A stretch of DNA of 64,000 nucleotides from Lepisosteus oculatus. Taxonomy: Eukaryota; Chordata; Actinopteri; Semionotiformes; Lepisosteidae. The DNA lies in assembly GCF_040954835.1 (NCBI RefSeq), contig NC_090697.1:17104001-17168000 (forward strand), given 5' to 3'. The notes under the pieces are model-generated. The model saw nothing but the letters and a program-made list of their open reading frames with translations. It ran no database searches and was not told the origin of the DNA. Shown piece by piece: positions 14,301-23,800 of the stretch; position 1 is the stretch's first letter, and every line of letters starts with the position of its first letter. Made by a program: the position numbers and the translations under genes.

Positions 14301-17285
14301 AGTGTCCAGAAAAGCGCTATATAAGTGTGAGCAATTATTATTATTATAATAACAGCCCTCAGATCATCAACTCGAACAGGAACTCCCGGTCTCACAACCA
14401 CATTCCTTTGGTACTTCCCTACCACTCTAACACACTTTCTACCCCCAGGACCATTATTAACAACTACTCCATTTTACAGGACGACCTCTCCATCGGTACC
14501 CTTTTTTCTGACCGCCCAATCATTTCCTACCACCCAGTCTACGTAAACTTCTTGTTCACAGCTCCCTCTACCACACTCAGCAATCATCCCCACCAGGCAA
14601 CTTCCCCTGCAACAGAACTCGCTGCATCACCTGCAAATACATATCTAGCAACACGCTCATTTAGGGTCCCTCAGGTCAATTCCAGATCACCCAGAAAACA
14701 TGCTGTACCTCCAGCAACCTCATTTACTGTATCTACTGCAAAAAATGCCCAGGTATCTACATTAGGGAAACCGGAAGGAGACTAGGAGACCACTTAAGAG
14801 AACATGTTAGGGCAGTGAAGATTACAGATTTCTCCAAGGTCACAGTTTCTCATTTCACCTCTGACGGCCTTGATCACACTGATCTCTCTGTCTTTGTTCT
14901 CAAAGAAGGGTTTCTCAACTCCCATAGCAGAAAGACAACAGAAACTAAACTCATCCTTAAACTAGGTTCACACCATCCCCCTTTTCTCAATGACAGATTT
15001 ATTTCGTGTGATCTTCTCTATTCTCATACAGGTTTTGACTTCACCCCTCTCTTCACCTCTCTCCACTTCGCACCACCTGAGTGGCCTCTCTGCCTCTCCC
15101 CTGCTCCTCCACTCTCCCAGCTTTTGTTCTCCTGTGCTATTTAATCTTTGCTGTCTGCCCTGTCTTTCTCACACCTGAAGAAGGCTCTACAGCCGAAACG
15201 TTGTGTTTTCTCTCTACTCTTTTCAGCATGGAATAAACCTATTACTTGTTCCTTTGCAGACTACGCATGCTGACGCAGCTACCCACCTGAACCACTTATA
15301 ATACCTCTGCATGTTCCATAGGAAAGTTTACTTTATCACTAAATATTTGCCTTTATCAAATAATTGACATAATATGGTGACTGCTGCCAAGCTTTTTGTC
15401 CTTCTATTAAGTGAACTGCTGTGTGACGGAAGTTAAACAGGACTATCACCTGTCTCAATGTTTCTCGATCTTTTTCATCACACAGCATACTTACATAAAT
15501 GTAAAATATTCATAGCACACTGAGCCCCAACTTATAAAATGTCAAAAAAGTCAAAGCTGTTTACTTTGGCCACAATATTTGCTACCTTGCTATTTGATAA
15601 TGGTTAATTATATTATGCACTTCTGGGAACATTGTACTATTCTCTTATGACAATAATTTTTCATGCAGGAAAAGACAACTAGTTTATTTCAAAGCTAAAT
15701 CAAATCCATTGTGTATATAAAGGCCCAAATTAAGTTTCAAAGCAGCTTAACCACACACTAAAATTGCAGGATAATGCCTCTTTGAATAAAGCACTTAAGC
15801 TGATTACATCATAATGTTTACCTGCATGTTCAGCATAAAATCTTTGAGAGTCCTCTCTTCGCCAAACTAGATCTTTTGACTTGATGATAATGAAGTGGTT
15901 CTCAAGGATTTTTTGATGAAGGGCCTGTTTTAAAAAAAAAAACCCAAAGGGAAATCAAGTGCCTGCAGATTTCATCTTCCTTCATGTATATTTGATAGGT
16001 ACACACAGTAAATCTTTTTTGCTTATATTTGAGCTCATTCTTTTATTATTTTGAAATGCAGACAGGCTTGAAAAACTCTTGAAATTAGATACTGATTGAC
16101 AAGTCCAATGTACTGTGAGGGGAAAAAGGAGGCTTATTGAACACTTTGGTCCAACAGTTATTACACAGTTCTATTATTGTTGTTTACATTATTAGTAATG
16201 ACTGCATTTGTAAACATCTTTTTATATCCCAGAGTGCTCTGCATATAGAAGAGCACCACCACTGCATATAGAAGAGAACCAACACTGAACTGCAGGTTCA
16301 TGACAGCTGTTATGCTGACAGCTGTTATGCACCACTGGGTGATTCGTAACAGCTGTAATGCACCAGTAACACCACTACAGAGAACACATGGTGGGAAAAA
16401 ATAAGAAGATGCCGTAACAACTGAAATAAGGGGGGGATTTTAATAGCTGAGAAAGGATGAAAATACACCAGGATACTTGACACTTTAAAATACCCAAGAG
16501 GGAGGACTTCAGTTTAATATTGCCTGCGAAGGATGTCATCTCCTACAGCGAATACTAGGGCACTGCTATGGAATTTCTGGTGCACAAGGAGTAGTGCCAC
16601 CTACTGGTCCACCAAGCACTAACAGAATTGTGCTTGTTTTCTATTAAGGTCTCTCATTCCAAACTCTTCCTTACTTTGTGTTTGAAATGTGACAAGAGCT
16701 GGCTGTCATATAACACGGTTCAAATTCACAAAACACAAATGAGAGCCATAAGAAATGTTCAGTGTGAATATGTTTTGCAATACTTAATTCGCCTAGCTTT
16801 CATCACACACTAGAAATAATACTTTATGATACAGCAGGTCATGTTCATTCTTTTTATGTTCTTTATCATTTTATCTTTTTATTGCAGATTAAAATTGAAA
16901 TAACAAAACATATATTGTTTTATTTTGATTAAAATCAAAGATTAAAACATTTAATATTATTATAAGTACCCGATTCTATCAAGACAAAACCTCAGGGGCA
17001 AAATAACCATTAAAGATATGATTCAAAACATGTTACCAAGAGTCTATTCTTCAGGCAACGTCATATCATGACAATGCTATGCTTCCTTATTAACATTTCT
17101 CATTAAATAGTTAACTTGTCCTTTTCAGCCGGCTCTTAAAGCATCTCAACTACCCTACTGCCTTAATTACTGAAATTGATAAAATATCTTACCTCAAGTA
17201 TCAAAGGATGAGCCATTGCATCTGGTTTGATTACAGCCAGGGTGAGCTGTAGTGCCTTTGCATATCGACACGTTGTAAACATCAT
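2234..17285 (-). CDS. nme6: Nucleoside diphosphate kinase 6 (NME6), five coding exons
   Basis: Encodes an NDK-family protein; in vertebrates NME6 is a group II nucleoside diphosphate kinase reported in mitochondria. Joining minus-strand exons 17285-17193, 15924-15822, 7160-7121, 5111-4951 and 2385-2234 gives 183 codons including TGA (182 aa, near the usual NME6 length), with GT/AG sites and kept phase at every junction. Seen motifs: LAVIKPDAM near residue 17 (NDK N-terminal strand), WRRED and RFFYQRLVEFM (residues 52-77), GPMRAYILA from 80, MGPTKVFRAR, and the active-site block TDTRNTTHGSD with catalytic His at about residue 130. The protein starts with two adjacent Met codons at the 5' end of the second exon; the first is chosen, so an upstream exon is 5' UTR. 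The strong match of order and motifs to vertebrate NME6 makes the assignment firm. No frameshift or internal stop is seen. Confidence 0.95.
2386..4950 (-). other. NME6 last intron
   Basis: Bounded by GT at 4950-4949 and AG before 2385. About 2.6 kb of mostly AT-rich sequence. A stretch at 3600-4200 is richer in G+C, but I recognise neither a coding segment nor a repeat family in it. Confidence 0.7.
4951..5111 (-). CDS. nme6: NME6 coding exon with NDK active site
   Basis: Reads GPMRAYILARENAISQWREL, then MGPTKVFRAR and GLTDTRNTTHGS, ending one base into the following Asp codon before a GTAATA donor. It contains the catalytic histidine of the NDK family. Confidence 0.97.
5112..7120 (-). other. 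NME6 intron
   Basis: AT-rich intron of about 2.0 kb between the 161-base and 40-base exons. Short low-complexity T-runs occur near 5233-5255. I see no gene or recognisable transposon in it. Confidence 0.7.
7121..7160 (-). CDS. nme6: NME6 40-base micro-exon
   Basis: Lies between a TTACAG acceptor and a GTAATC donor. It completes a Gly codon, encodes RFFYQRLVEFMS and leaves two bases of a Ser codon. The GRFFYQRLVEFM string is an NME6 hallmark, which makes this very short exon secure. Confidence 0.93.
7924..8027 (+). mobile_element. Penelope-like 3'-end mini-insertion with 14-bp target duplication
   Basis: About 76 bases (7938-8013) match the tail of the longer Penelope-like copy at 15.2 kb: CTGAAGAAGGC, then GCATGGAATAAACC, then CTTGTTCC. 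TTACAATAAAACAC occurs perfectly on both sides (7924-7937 and 8014-8027) and is read as a target-site duplication. The exact edges are ambiguous by a few bases because element and target share letters. This suggests a retroposed, severely 5'-truncated or non-autonomous unit. Confidence 0.75.
8308..8344. repeat. (ATTC)n microsatellite
   Basis: About eight uninterrupted repeats of the tetranucleotide CATT/ATTC within an NME6 intron. Confidence 0.95.
9058..9249. repeat. 48-bp tandem repeat, four copies
   Basis: Four head-to-tail units of 48 bases, each beginning GAAGARTAACATATA and ending ACCAGTCTACAYRT plus two or three bases. Units differ from each other by only a few substitutions, so the array is fairly young. 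Because 48 is a multiple of three, the array keeps an accidental open frame that should not be called a gene. Confidence 0.93.
9416..10260 (+). mobile_element. Tc1/mariner-like element, internally deleted
   Basis: Imperfect terminal inverted repeats are visible. The left end reads CAATTGTATG... and then GGTCAAATTGCACGTTTCAC; the right end in reverse complement reads CAGTTTTATGC... and then GGTCAAATTGCATGTTTCAC. Both ends abut TA, the Tc1/mariner target. Inside, around 9765-10020, the plus strand reads like the start of a Tc1 transposase (MGSSKQLTEDLKIKIIDFYK, then STVRNTITKW). Stops, and the absence of the DDE catalytic half, leave it as a non-autonomous relic of about 845 bases. Confidence 0.85.
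10861..12570 (+). pseudogene. Decayed hAT-family transposase
   Basis: The first 151 codons (10861-11316) are open and contain a BED-type zinc finger pattern: CALC, then HFQPKH about twenty residues later. A region follows resembling hAT/ZBED-type transposases (KQSSIFTNF, ISKHGKM, IKEAFLSCSDVLF). Further on the sequence is broken, but at 12494-12565 it reads CEQVFSDMK, then LQPVLENSAREN, which matches the C-terminal hAT dimerisation region. Multiple stops lie between. It could instead be called a domesticated fragment, but the damage argues against function. Confidence 0.75.
13771..14350 (+). repeat. 5S-rRNA-derived SINE (SINE3 type), full-length copy
   Basis: The first 120 bases resemble 5S rRNA: CACCCTG, then GAAGCTCAGCAGG (5S box A-like), then GCCTGGTCAGTACCTGGATG (intermediate element) and CCTCCTGGGAAAAACTAAGG (box C-like). 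A unique body follows, ending in AAAGCGCTTTGAGTGGAGTG, AAAAGCGCTATATAAGTG and a short ATT tail. This head and tail fit SINEs built from 5S rRNA with a LINE-type 3' end. It inserts in the plus direction in an NME6 intron. Confidence 0.88.
14354..15295 (+). mobile_element. Penelope-like element, 5'-truncated, GIY-YIG endonuclease remnant
   Basis: Penelope-like elements encode a reverse transcriptase followed by a GIY-YIG endonuclease. Here only the 3' part survives. Around 14615-14660 the plus strand reads CNRTRCITCKYI (cysteine-rich linker). At 14725-14815 it reads YCIYCKKCPGIYIRETGRRL, then GDHLREHVRAVK, a GIY-YIG core with the expected Arg and Glu-His region. The frame continues to about 15110. 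The tail holds CTGAAGAAGGC...GCCGAAACG, then a GCATGGAATAAACC box shared with copies at 7.9 and 37 kb. A frameshift upstream and loss of the RT domain make it inactive. Confidence 0.85.
15170..15205 (+). ncRNA. Hammerhead-ribozyme-like core in Penelope-like tail
   Basis: The tail has CTGAAGA (fits the hammerhead CUGANGA core), a short GGC/GCC stem with loop, then GAAAC. Penelope-like elements are known to carry hammerhead motifs. Here an extra A sits between CUGAAGA and the GGC stem, and stems I and III are not obvious, so catalysis is unproven. Confidence 0.4.
15822..15924 (-). CDS. nme6: NME6 coding exon 2 of 5
   Basis: Acceptor AAAACAG with a long T-rich tract; donor GTAAAC. It encodes ALHQKILENHFIIIKSK, then DLVWRREDSQRFYAEHA, plus the first base of a Gly codon, aligned to the region between the KPDA motif and RFFYQRL of NME6. 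Confidence 0.95.
15925..17192 (-). other. NME6 intron
   Basis: About 1.3 kb. Contains short local duplications at 16235-16375 (repeats around GCATATAGAAGAG and ACAGCTGTTATGC). No recognised transposon or gene. Confidence 0.65.
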
Positions 17286-17288
17286 TTT
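17193..17288 (-). CDS. nme6: NME6 first coding exon with start codon
   Basis: Acceptor TTGTCTAG, then AAA and ATGATG at 17285. It encodes MMFTTCRYAKALQLTLAVIK, then PDAMAHPLILE, and ends in phase 0 before GTAAGA. IKPDA is the NDK N-terminal signature. The first Met is taken as start; the second, one codon later, would also fit. Confidence 0.93.
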
Positions 17289-18068
17289 CTAGACAACAAG
17301 AAAAGAAATCTGAGATAATTTAATTTGCCGCTTGATAACAGTACTGTATTATGATAACAAATCAGCCAATATTTACTTAACACGTTAAAACGACATTCGC
17401 GCAGCCAGGAGAACACAAGGTGTGCACACTTCAAGAGAATACAATAAAAAAATGAATCTATATTAATTTCCATTTTAAGAAAAATATCCACTAAATACAA
17501 AGTGTGCCGTAATATCTTTTCTTCTTCTTTTAGTTATGCTGTGTGCACACATTTCAGGAAACCCGGTAGCTTTTGTAGTTTTGCTCTTTTGTTAAATACC
17601 CCCCCACACACACAAAAAAAAAAACACGTGAAACTAAAAAACGTTCTCCAGTTTTGAAAAACAAAATCGTGTACTAAAGCCATGTACTGTATGTGGTGTA
17701 CAACTCAATAGCCAACAGTTATTATCTGATGCAGGCACGACTTCAAATAAAACATCCATATATACATATTTCATTTTAGAGTAACCCACACAAGTCTTAA
17801 GTGAGAGCAAGGCGAATACAGAACCGGTCGTCTTTAGGAGTTTTTCTCTCTTAATAAAAATACAATAATACTAATATAGTACTAGATCTACTGTTAAGAA
17901 GAAATCAGACTAAAAACGGCAACTCGCGCTAGCTTAAATGAAATGTTAATATGGGCAGCAATAGCTTTTCACAAAAGTGCCAGTCTATGTTGTTAGTACT
18001 GTGCATTTACCTCTATGACAAAAGGTGCTCTAATTCTAATATTTAGATATGTGTCTTCATTCGTTTAC

Positions 18069-18125
18069 CCAAATCACATTCCCTGGAGGCCGCCATGTTG
18101 CCTACGAAAAGTTCCGTCCCTAGTC
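18069..18125 (-). promoter_or_regulatory. Probable NME6 non-coding first exon and promoter with YY1-like site
   Basis: On the minus strand CAACATGGCGGCCTCC lies about 30 bases before a GTAAAC donor at 18068. This matches the YY1 motif (AANATGGCGGC) that often sits just after the start site of housekeeping genes. The ATG inside it would not read in frame into the next exon, so I treat it as UTR. The transcription start is not visible directly. Confidence 0.55.
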
Positions 18126-18129
18126 AGTA

Positions 18130-19050
18130 CCCCGTGGTAATCTTAAGAAATTTTAAATAACAACAGAGAAAGATTGTTATTACAAGCAATTTTGTTGAAT
18201 AATGGTTTTACTTTTATTAATTTTATCTTCAAAATATGTATATGATATTATGAATCCAGTAAAACCTATGGAAAAGAAGATCTTTGACAATACATTATGT
18301 CCGACTACATAAAACATCCCTAAAAAACAAGCTTGAAAAATTGTGAGTTCCGAGTCTGTTGCGGATCTAGAAAACTACGTACAGTGCCTTTTTTTAATTC
18401 TTTGAGCAGTTTAAGGGAATTAAATGTAATTAAATCAATCTATTAATAATACGAGGAAGACGTTGCGAGCTCACAGGGTTTTATTGTGCTTAATAAATAT
18501 TGTTACAACGAGGATCGCTGTAGCGGTTTGTGGGAGCAAACAGGTTACAGATTTTTTTTTTCATGGGTGTGCTAATCATAGAAGGAGTAAAAGCAGGGAG
18601 ACGCTATCTCTCTGAATCGCAAGGAGAAAAGAGATAAAAAATGGATCTCTCTCCCTTTTGACAGAAAAAGCGAGAAAAGGTGAGCCACAAGGTAAAGGTC
18701 ACTGGAGCAGTTCAATACAGGAGGGAGCATATCACTACAAGAAAATGTACGTGCTAGTTACTGAAAATGGTTGAAAGATGGAGAGAGGTGCACGGGAGTT
18801 TTGGGAGAAAATTTGCATTTTGTGGTGGAAAAGGGGAAACAGTTAAAAAGTCCAAACAGGACAGTACTCTCCCCTCAAATTCCTCCCAAGCAAAATTTCC
18901 TCTGGAGCTGAAAGCAAGGGATCTTGGTCCCAACATAATGATACACGGCAAAGGATGATTCATTCACATTAGCAGCAGCAGTTGCTTGGACAAGGAGTAG
19001 GGATGGGACACCATAGAGATATTCAGCCTTTACCTTCATAAACCAGTATG
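18130..19050. other. Intergenic stretch upstream of NME6
   Basis: Contains purine-rich sequence at 18580-18830 and several short open frames on both strands that resemble no known protein. I see no repeat family I can name before the SINE at 19.05 kb. Confidence 0.5.
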
Positions 19051-19053
19051 AGG

Positions 19054-19625
19054 CCCTGGAGGTAGCAGCAGTATCACCCTGCAGCTCACAGCTGGCAACC
19101 CACTGAAGCTCAGCAGGTATGGGCCTGGTCAGTTCCTGGATGGGAGATCTCCTGGGAAAAACTAAGGTTGCTGCTGGGTGTAAGTGGGACCAGTAAGAGG
19201 TGCTCACCCTGCAGTCTGTGTGGGTCCTAATACCTCCGTATAGTGATGGGGACACTATACTGTAAAAAGACTGAATACTGTTCTTTGGATGTGATGTACA
19301 ACGAAGATCCTGACTCTGTGGTCATTAAATATCCCAGGGTGTTTCTTGTAGGGGTGTTACCCTGGCACCCTGGCCAAATTTCCTCCTGGCCTTTATGAAT
19401 CACAGCCTCCTAAGAACCTCATCTATGAATAGGATCACTCTGTTCTCCTCCCCTGTGATAGCTGATGTGTGGTGAGCGTACTGGTGCACTATGGCTGCTG
19501 TTGCATCATGCAGGTGGGGGCTGCACATTGGTGGTGGTGGAGGGGAGTCCCCATTATCTGTAAAGCACTTTGAGTGGAGTGTCAGAAAAGCGCTATATAA
19601 GTGTAAGCAATTATTATTATTAATT
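19054..19625 (+). repeat. 5S-rRNA-derived SINE, second copy
   Basis: Same family as the 13.8 kb copy and same strand: GAAGCTCAGCAGGTATGGGC, then TTCCTGGATGGGAGATCTCC, body GTTGCTGCTGGG, and tail AAAAGCGCTATATAAGTG with an ATT tail. Numerous substitutions and small deletions relative to the first copy indicate independent ageing. Confidence 0.88.
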
Positions 19626-19885
19626 TAAAGGAACCCCATTCTCCAAGCCCACTAGTTACAACTTAAGAAAGGATGGAACAGGAGCTGTGAGCACACAATC
19701 TAAGGAGTGGGTTTCTGTTGAATCCCTGTGTTGTTTATTTTGCTCTCAGAGCTGAATTTTTGTAACCCTCTAGAACTGGGCCTAAAGTTACATAATGATT
19801 ACCGTGTAGTTAAGTTAAAATTGCACATGTTGTAAATGCTGAGAAACCGTAGTTGAAAAATCACCAGATATTCCCTTTAGGGGGA

Positions 19886-19993
19886 ATTCCGATTTGGAGG
19901 TGTTCAGTCATACTCCCACAGATGGTAGCTTTGCACCACTGGCTCCTCAACCGATGCACAGAAACCAAATATCTGAACTGTGGTTCCTCTCGT
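19886..19993 (-). pseudogene. 28S rRNA-derived fragment, antisense
   Basis: The plus strand reads GAGGTGTTCAGTCATACTCC, then CACAGATGGTAGCTTTGC, CTGGCTCCTCAACC and TGTGGTTCCTCTCGT. This is the reverse complement of the region near the 3' end of vertebrate 28S rRNA, from just after the sarcin-ricin loop (ACGAGAGGAACC) through GAAGCTACCATCTGTGGGA to about GACTTAGAGG. It diverges by scattered substitutions and stops abruptly at CTCTCGT. It may be a dispersed rDNA pseudogene or the head of a 28S-derived SINE. Confidence 0.85.
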
Positions 19994-20519
19994 GACAATA
20001 AGGTTTATTTATGAAAATTACAAAATAATAAAGCCACAGACTAATGTTATGTAGTGTAATTAAAAAAAATCTATTTAGTACCTGACATTTTCAGTGGGTT
20101 TGAAATCACTAGAATTGATACTACATACAGTATTTATACTCTTCTGTGTTCTGTCTGATTCTGTGCTGAGTTGAGACAAAAAATCAGGTGGTGAAAGCTG
20201 GTCATTTATACATGTGTAAAATATCTTACAGTGAGCTAGTTCATACTGCACAAAAACATGACAGAAGGTGAAATTATAAATCAATTTACTTCCATAAAGC
20301 ATTTCGGGCAATTGAGAAACAGACAAAATATTACAAAACATTTTTTAAACTAATTTTACTAATTTTATTGCATGCATTATAGAACAGTGCATCAATAATT
20401 CTTAAGCTAACTAAAAATTCTTACAAGATAATGTAAAAAAGATCATGTGATTAAAATATAACACACAGTAAATGATTTGTCTCTCAATTCAGTCTCACAC
20501 TACACAGTCCATTATCAAT

Positions 20520-20525
20520 TTTATT
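20520..20525 (-). terminator. Candidate polyadenylation signal of the PLAAT-like gene
   Basis: AATAAA on the minus strand about 250 bases beyond the stop codon; another hexamer at 20748-20753 is only about 25 bases past it. Which one is used cannot be told. Confidence 0.3.
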
Positions 20526-20777
20526 CATCATAACTCTGGAAATCTATTTTCACACATGAGCATTTTCAATATTCATCAGTTTATCTGAGGAATTTCACAT
20601 TAAAACAGCAACTGCATTGATTACAAAACATTTTAAGTGAAAATATAAATCTTAAGAGAAAATTTCCATAAATGTTATGTATATTTTGGGCTCCATTTTT
20701 TAATAATATTTTTCATCATTCCATTTGTGGGTACTTTATATATGAAGTTTATTTCTCTGTGATTATTACTGGGGTTC

Positions 20778-20843
20778 TTACATTTTTTTCTTCTCAAACA
20801 GATCTTTCCAGGTGGGCAGTATCTTAGCATAGATCTTTTCAAT
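20778..20843 (-). CDS. PLAAT-like last coding exon
   Basis: Acceptor TTTTGTAG preceded by a long T/C tract. Encodes IEKIYAKILPTWKDLFEKKK, then M and TAA. It continues directly from IKKSVQ of the previous exon in phase 0. No membrane segment, unlike most PLAAT proteins. Confidence 0.8.
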   Translation of the reverse strand: MEKIYAKILPTWKDLFEKKKM

Positions 20844-23800
20844 CTACAAAAGAAAAAAAAAATTAGTTCTATACAACTGAACTAATGTTAATCTATGGGG
20901 TCTTAAAATAAATAAATATGTGAGAAGTGTCTGGTCCCCTGTCAGAAAAAGTCATTAATTGGCAAGGACACAACTCTGATATAATTTTAAAAGTATTTAG
21001 AAATGCTGATAATGGTTTTGATTTCAAAAGTATTATTTTAATTTCAAAAATATTATTTTAGGCACAATCGTATTATTAAAGTGATATTTTTCTGTCTTTC
21101 ATTTCTTTCATTATATTTCATGAAAACAAAACATGAAAATAATGAAAAAATAGGAATGGGTAGTTGATATCAATTCCTAATTCTTCTCCCAACCCTGGTC
21201 CTGGAGGTATAATGCGTCTTCAAGTTCTCAAGGTCTTTTTAAAGTAGCAGCACCTGAGGAGTTAGGAGAAGCTGAAAAGTTGGTCTAGCTATGCCAATAA
21301 CTACCTGGGTTAGCTTATTAATAGTTAAAGTGGAAAGAAAACCCTCAGACATACTAGCACCCCAAAGACCAGGACTTAACATTTCTGATTTAATTGATTA
21401 AATCAAGCTTTAAGTACCATCAGTTTTCTCACAGCTTCATACAATTCAAGTTTTCAGGGGAGCACAGCAACAGGCATACACCTGGGACAGAGCTACAGGG
21501 CACACACAGACACAGACACACTCTCACACCAGGGCCAGTTTACCCAGAACCCAATTAAACTATCAGCATGTTGCTGGACTGTGGGAGGAAACATTAACAT
21601 TAGGAGACTGTATAAAATTCCACACAGATACAGTAGCACCCAGGTCTGGAATTGAACCCAGGGCCCCAGCACTGTCAGGTAACAGTTCTGACCACTACTC
21701 CACCCCACTTAAAGGTACCTGCCACCTTTTAGAATCTTTATAGTATGTCCTATTAAATAGCTCCACTAGATGGAGTATAAACTTAGAAAACAGCACAGTG
21801 TAGTGTATATTAAAAATGACTTTTGTATTTCCCAAAAAATTAAATTCCCTAAGTGTTCACCTTAGTTTTTTTTTCCCAAATAAATATAAGAAGTTGCTGG
21901 AGTTCAATCAGTTGATTATACTTTGTGAATATATTGTACTGTGAATAGACATGCGCAAGATAAATGTACATAAACTGCATATTATTTTATAGAAAATGCT
22001 TCTTCCATCATTTTTTCTAATTTTGCTGAGATTAACAACCCCAATACAGCTTCAAAAGCAACATTAAAAACCATTAAATCAATTCTACCACAGCTGATAA
22101 AGTTTTTTTACTTCTTTTAATGTAAAAAGAAACTAAAATAATCACTTAACATCACAAATGCCTCATAAAGGCATTATGAGGTTTTTCTTGTATAATACGT
22201 GTTCATACTTGAGTAGCCTTGGAAGAGATTTTAATTTCAGCAGAAAGTAGTTTAGCTGTGCAGCAATATCAATGCTCTTTTTAATTTGTTACCCTTATTA
22301 AAATCCATGTTCATTGTGGATTTTATGAACATATCTAGTATTGTTTTTCCATGTTGAACAAGAAATATGCGTAATACATAGGGTGACAACCTGGTCTAAG
22401 ATCAATTGAGCACTTTAGGGCAAGATATGTGTTGCAAGATGTTTCTAAATTTGAACACATTAACCTACATACTGAGTGGAATTAAGATGAATCTTTCAGT
22501 TCTCTTTTGGTCATCTAAAGTATCTACCAGGTGAGAATATTGAAGTTAACTTTAGTAGTTATTGTTATCCTTACTTCTTGTATTTGTACTGCTGCTGAGA
22601 GATAATTAAACAACAATGTCCATTTTACATGTAAATTGATTTGTGTACTGCTTTGATTTTAACATTGAAATAAAAGATGAAAAAAACATAGTTATTATTA
22701 TAATTCAAGTTACCAAGAAATTAAATTCAATTATTACATCTTGACGTAGTGCCTTTGTCACTGGATCTCTTCTGATGATTTAGCAGTCACCAAATCAGAC
22801 TCTATCTACCCAACACCTCCCTTTTTCCTCTCTGAGGCTGGGCTGTCAGGATAGCTCATCACCATTTTATGTCAAAATCTCCGGATATAGTCCCACATGG
22901 AAACTTTATGGAACAGACAAGTGTTGCGGCTCAAGAGCATTGAGCATTGATTTCATGAAATAGTTATTTTATGAACCAGTGAACATAAGAGGAAACGACT
23001 TTCTTAAAACTGAGAATAGGAAGTACATTTTTACATAAAAAGCCCCTGGGTATATGAAAGAAGCTACCAAGTCAGTATCCTCATTTCTCTCAAGAAACAG
23101 CTAAATCGAATTCTTAAATCAGTTAGCTACTAACATCCAAACACACTAGATGGGGAAAATAGCTTTCTTCTGCTTGTAAAAAAGGAAGCCATTTTCTACA
23201 ATGGAGTCTTATACTTTGTTGAGACTTTGGATTTGCGGATGCCAAGATCAATCAATTAATGTTTTGTTGTTTGCCATGGAACACATTTATTGGATTGTAC
23301 TGCAGCTGACAATATTGTGCAGCAACAGTAGACCACAGGGGCACAGACAATAGCAATAAAGCTCTGGTGGTCCCAGTTTGCGGGGGAGCAAACCCCAGTG
23401 TTTGCCCCCACCCCCGACACTTCAACAAGTGACTTTGCAGTACATTAATTATCGCAGGTCTTAATTCAAGATCCTGCTGAGATGTTGTGTGGCTCAGCAC
23501 CTGCTCCTGCCTTGTAGAGATCCAGAGGAAACTAAATTCTAAGGGAGCCTTTGTCCACGATTCCCAGAGCTCTACCATGTCCACCTGAAGTTCTTCCTAC
23601 ACAAAAGGGTGACATTCAAAGAAAGGGCAGGAAAAGGTGGAAAATTGAAACCAGGTCTCTCAAAAGCCAAGGATTTTGCAATGCATCTAGCACCTGTGTA
23701 CATAATCCCTGTCCAGACCTTAATGACATAAGTGGACTAAACTCGGTCTGTGTTTATCAGGTCGTAATCATGCGGTAATTAAAACCAGCAGGAATCCAAC

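Larger units (their letters stand above)
7161..15821 (-). other. Large NME6 intron filled with transposable elements
   Basis: An 8.7 kb intron hosting a Penelope-like mini-insertion, an (ATTC)n microsatellite, a 48-bp tandem repeat, a Tc1-like element, a decayed hAT element, a 5S-rRNA-derived SINE and a truncated Penelope-like element, each listed separately. The remaining sequence is AT-rich with no recognised gene. Confidence 0.75.

Noticed and set aside
14111-14425. Minus-strand open frame of 104 codons
   Set aside because: It is the antisense of the 5S-derived SINE, not a gene.
18088-18100. ATGGCGGCC as the start codon of NME6
   Set aside because: Splicing from the nearby GTAAAC donor to the next exon would leave the NDK frame; it fits better as a YY1 site in a non-coding exon.
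23252-23584. Minus-strand open frame of 110 codons near 23.4 kb
   Set aside because: No family resemblance and no conserved motif; lies in an intron between repeat fragments.
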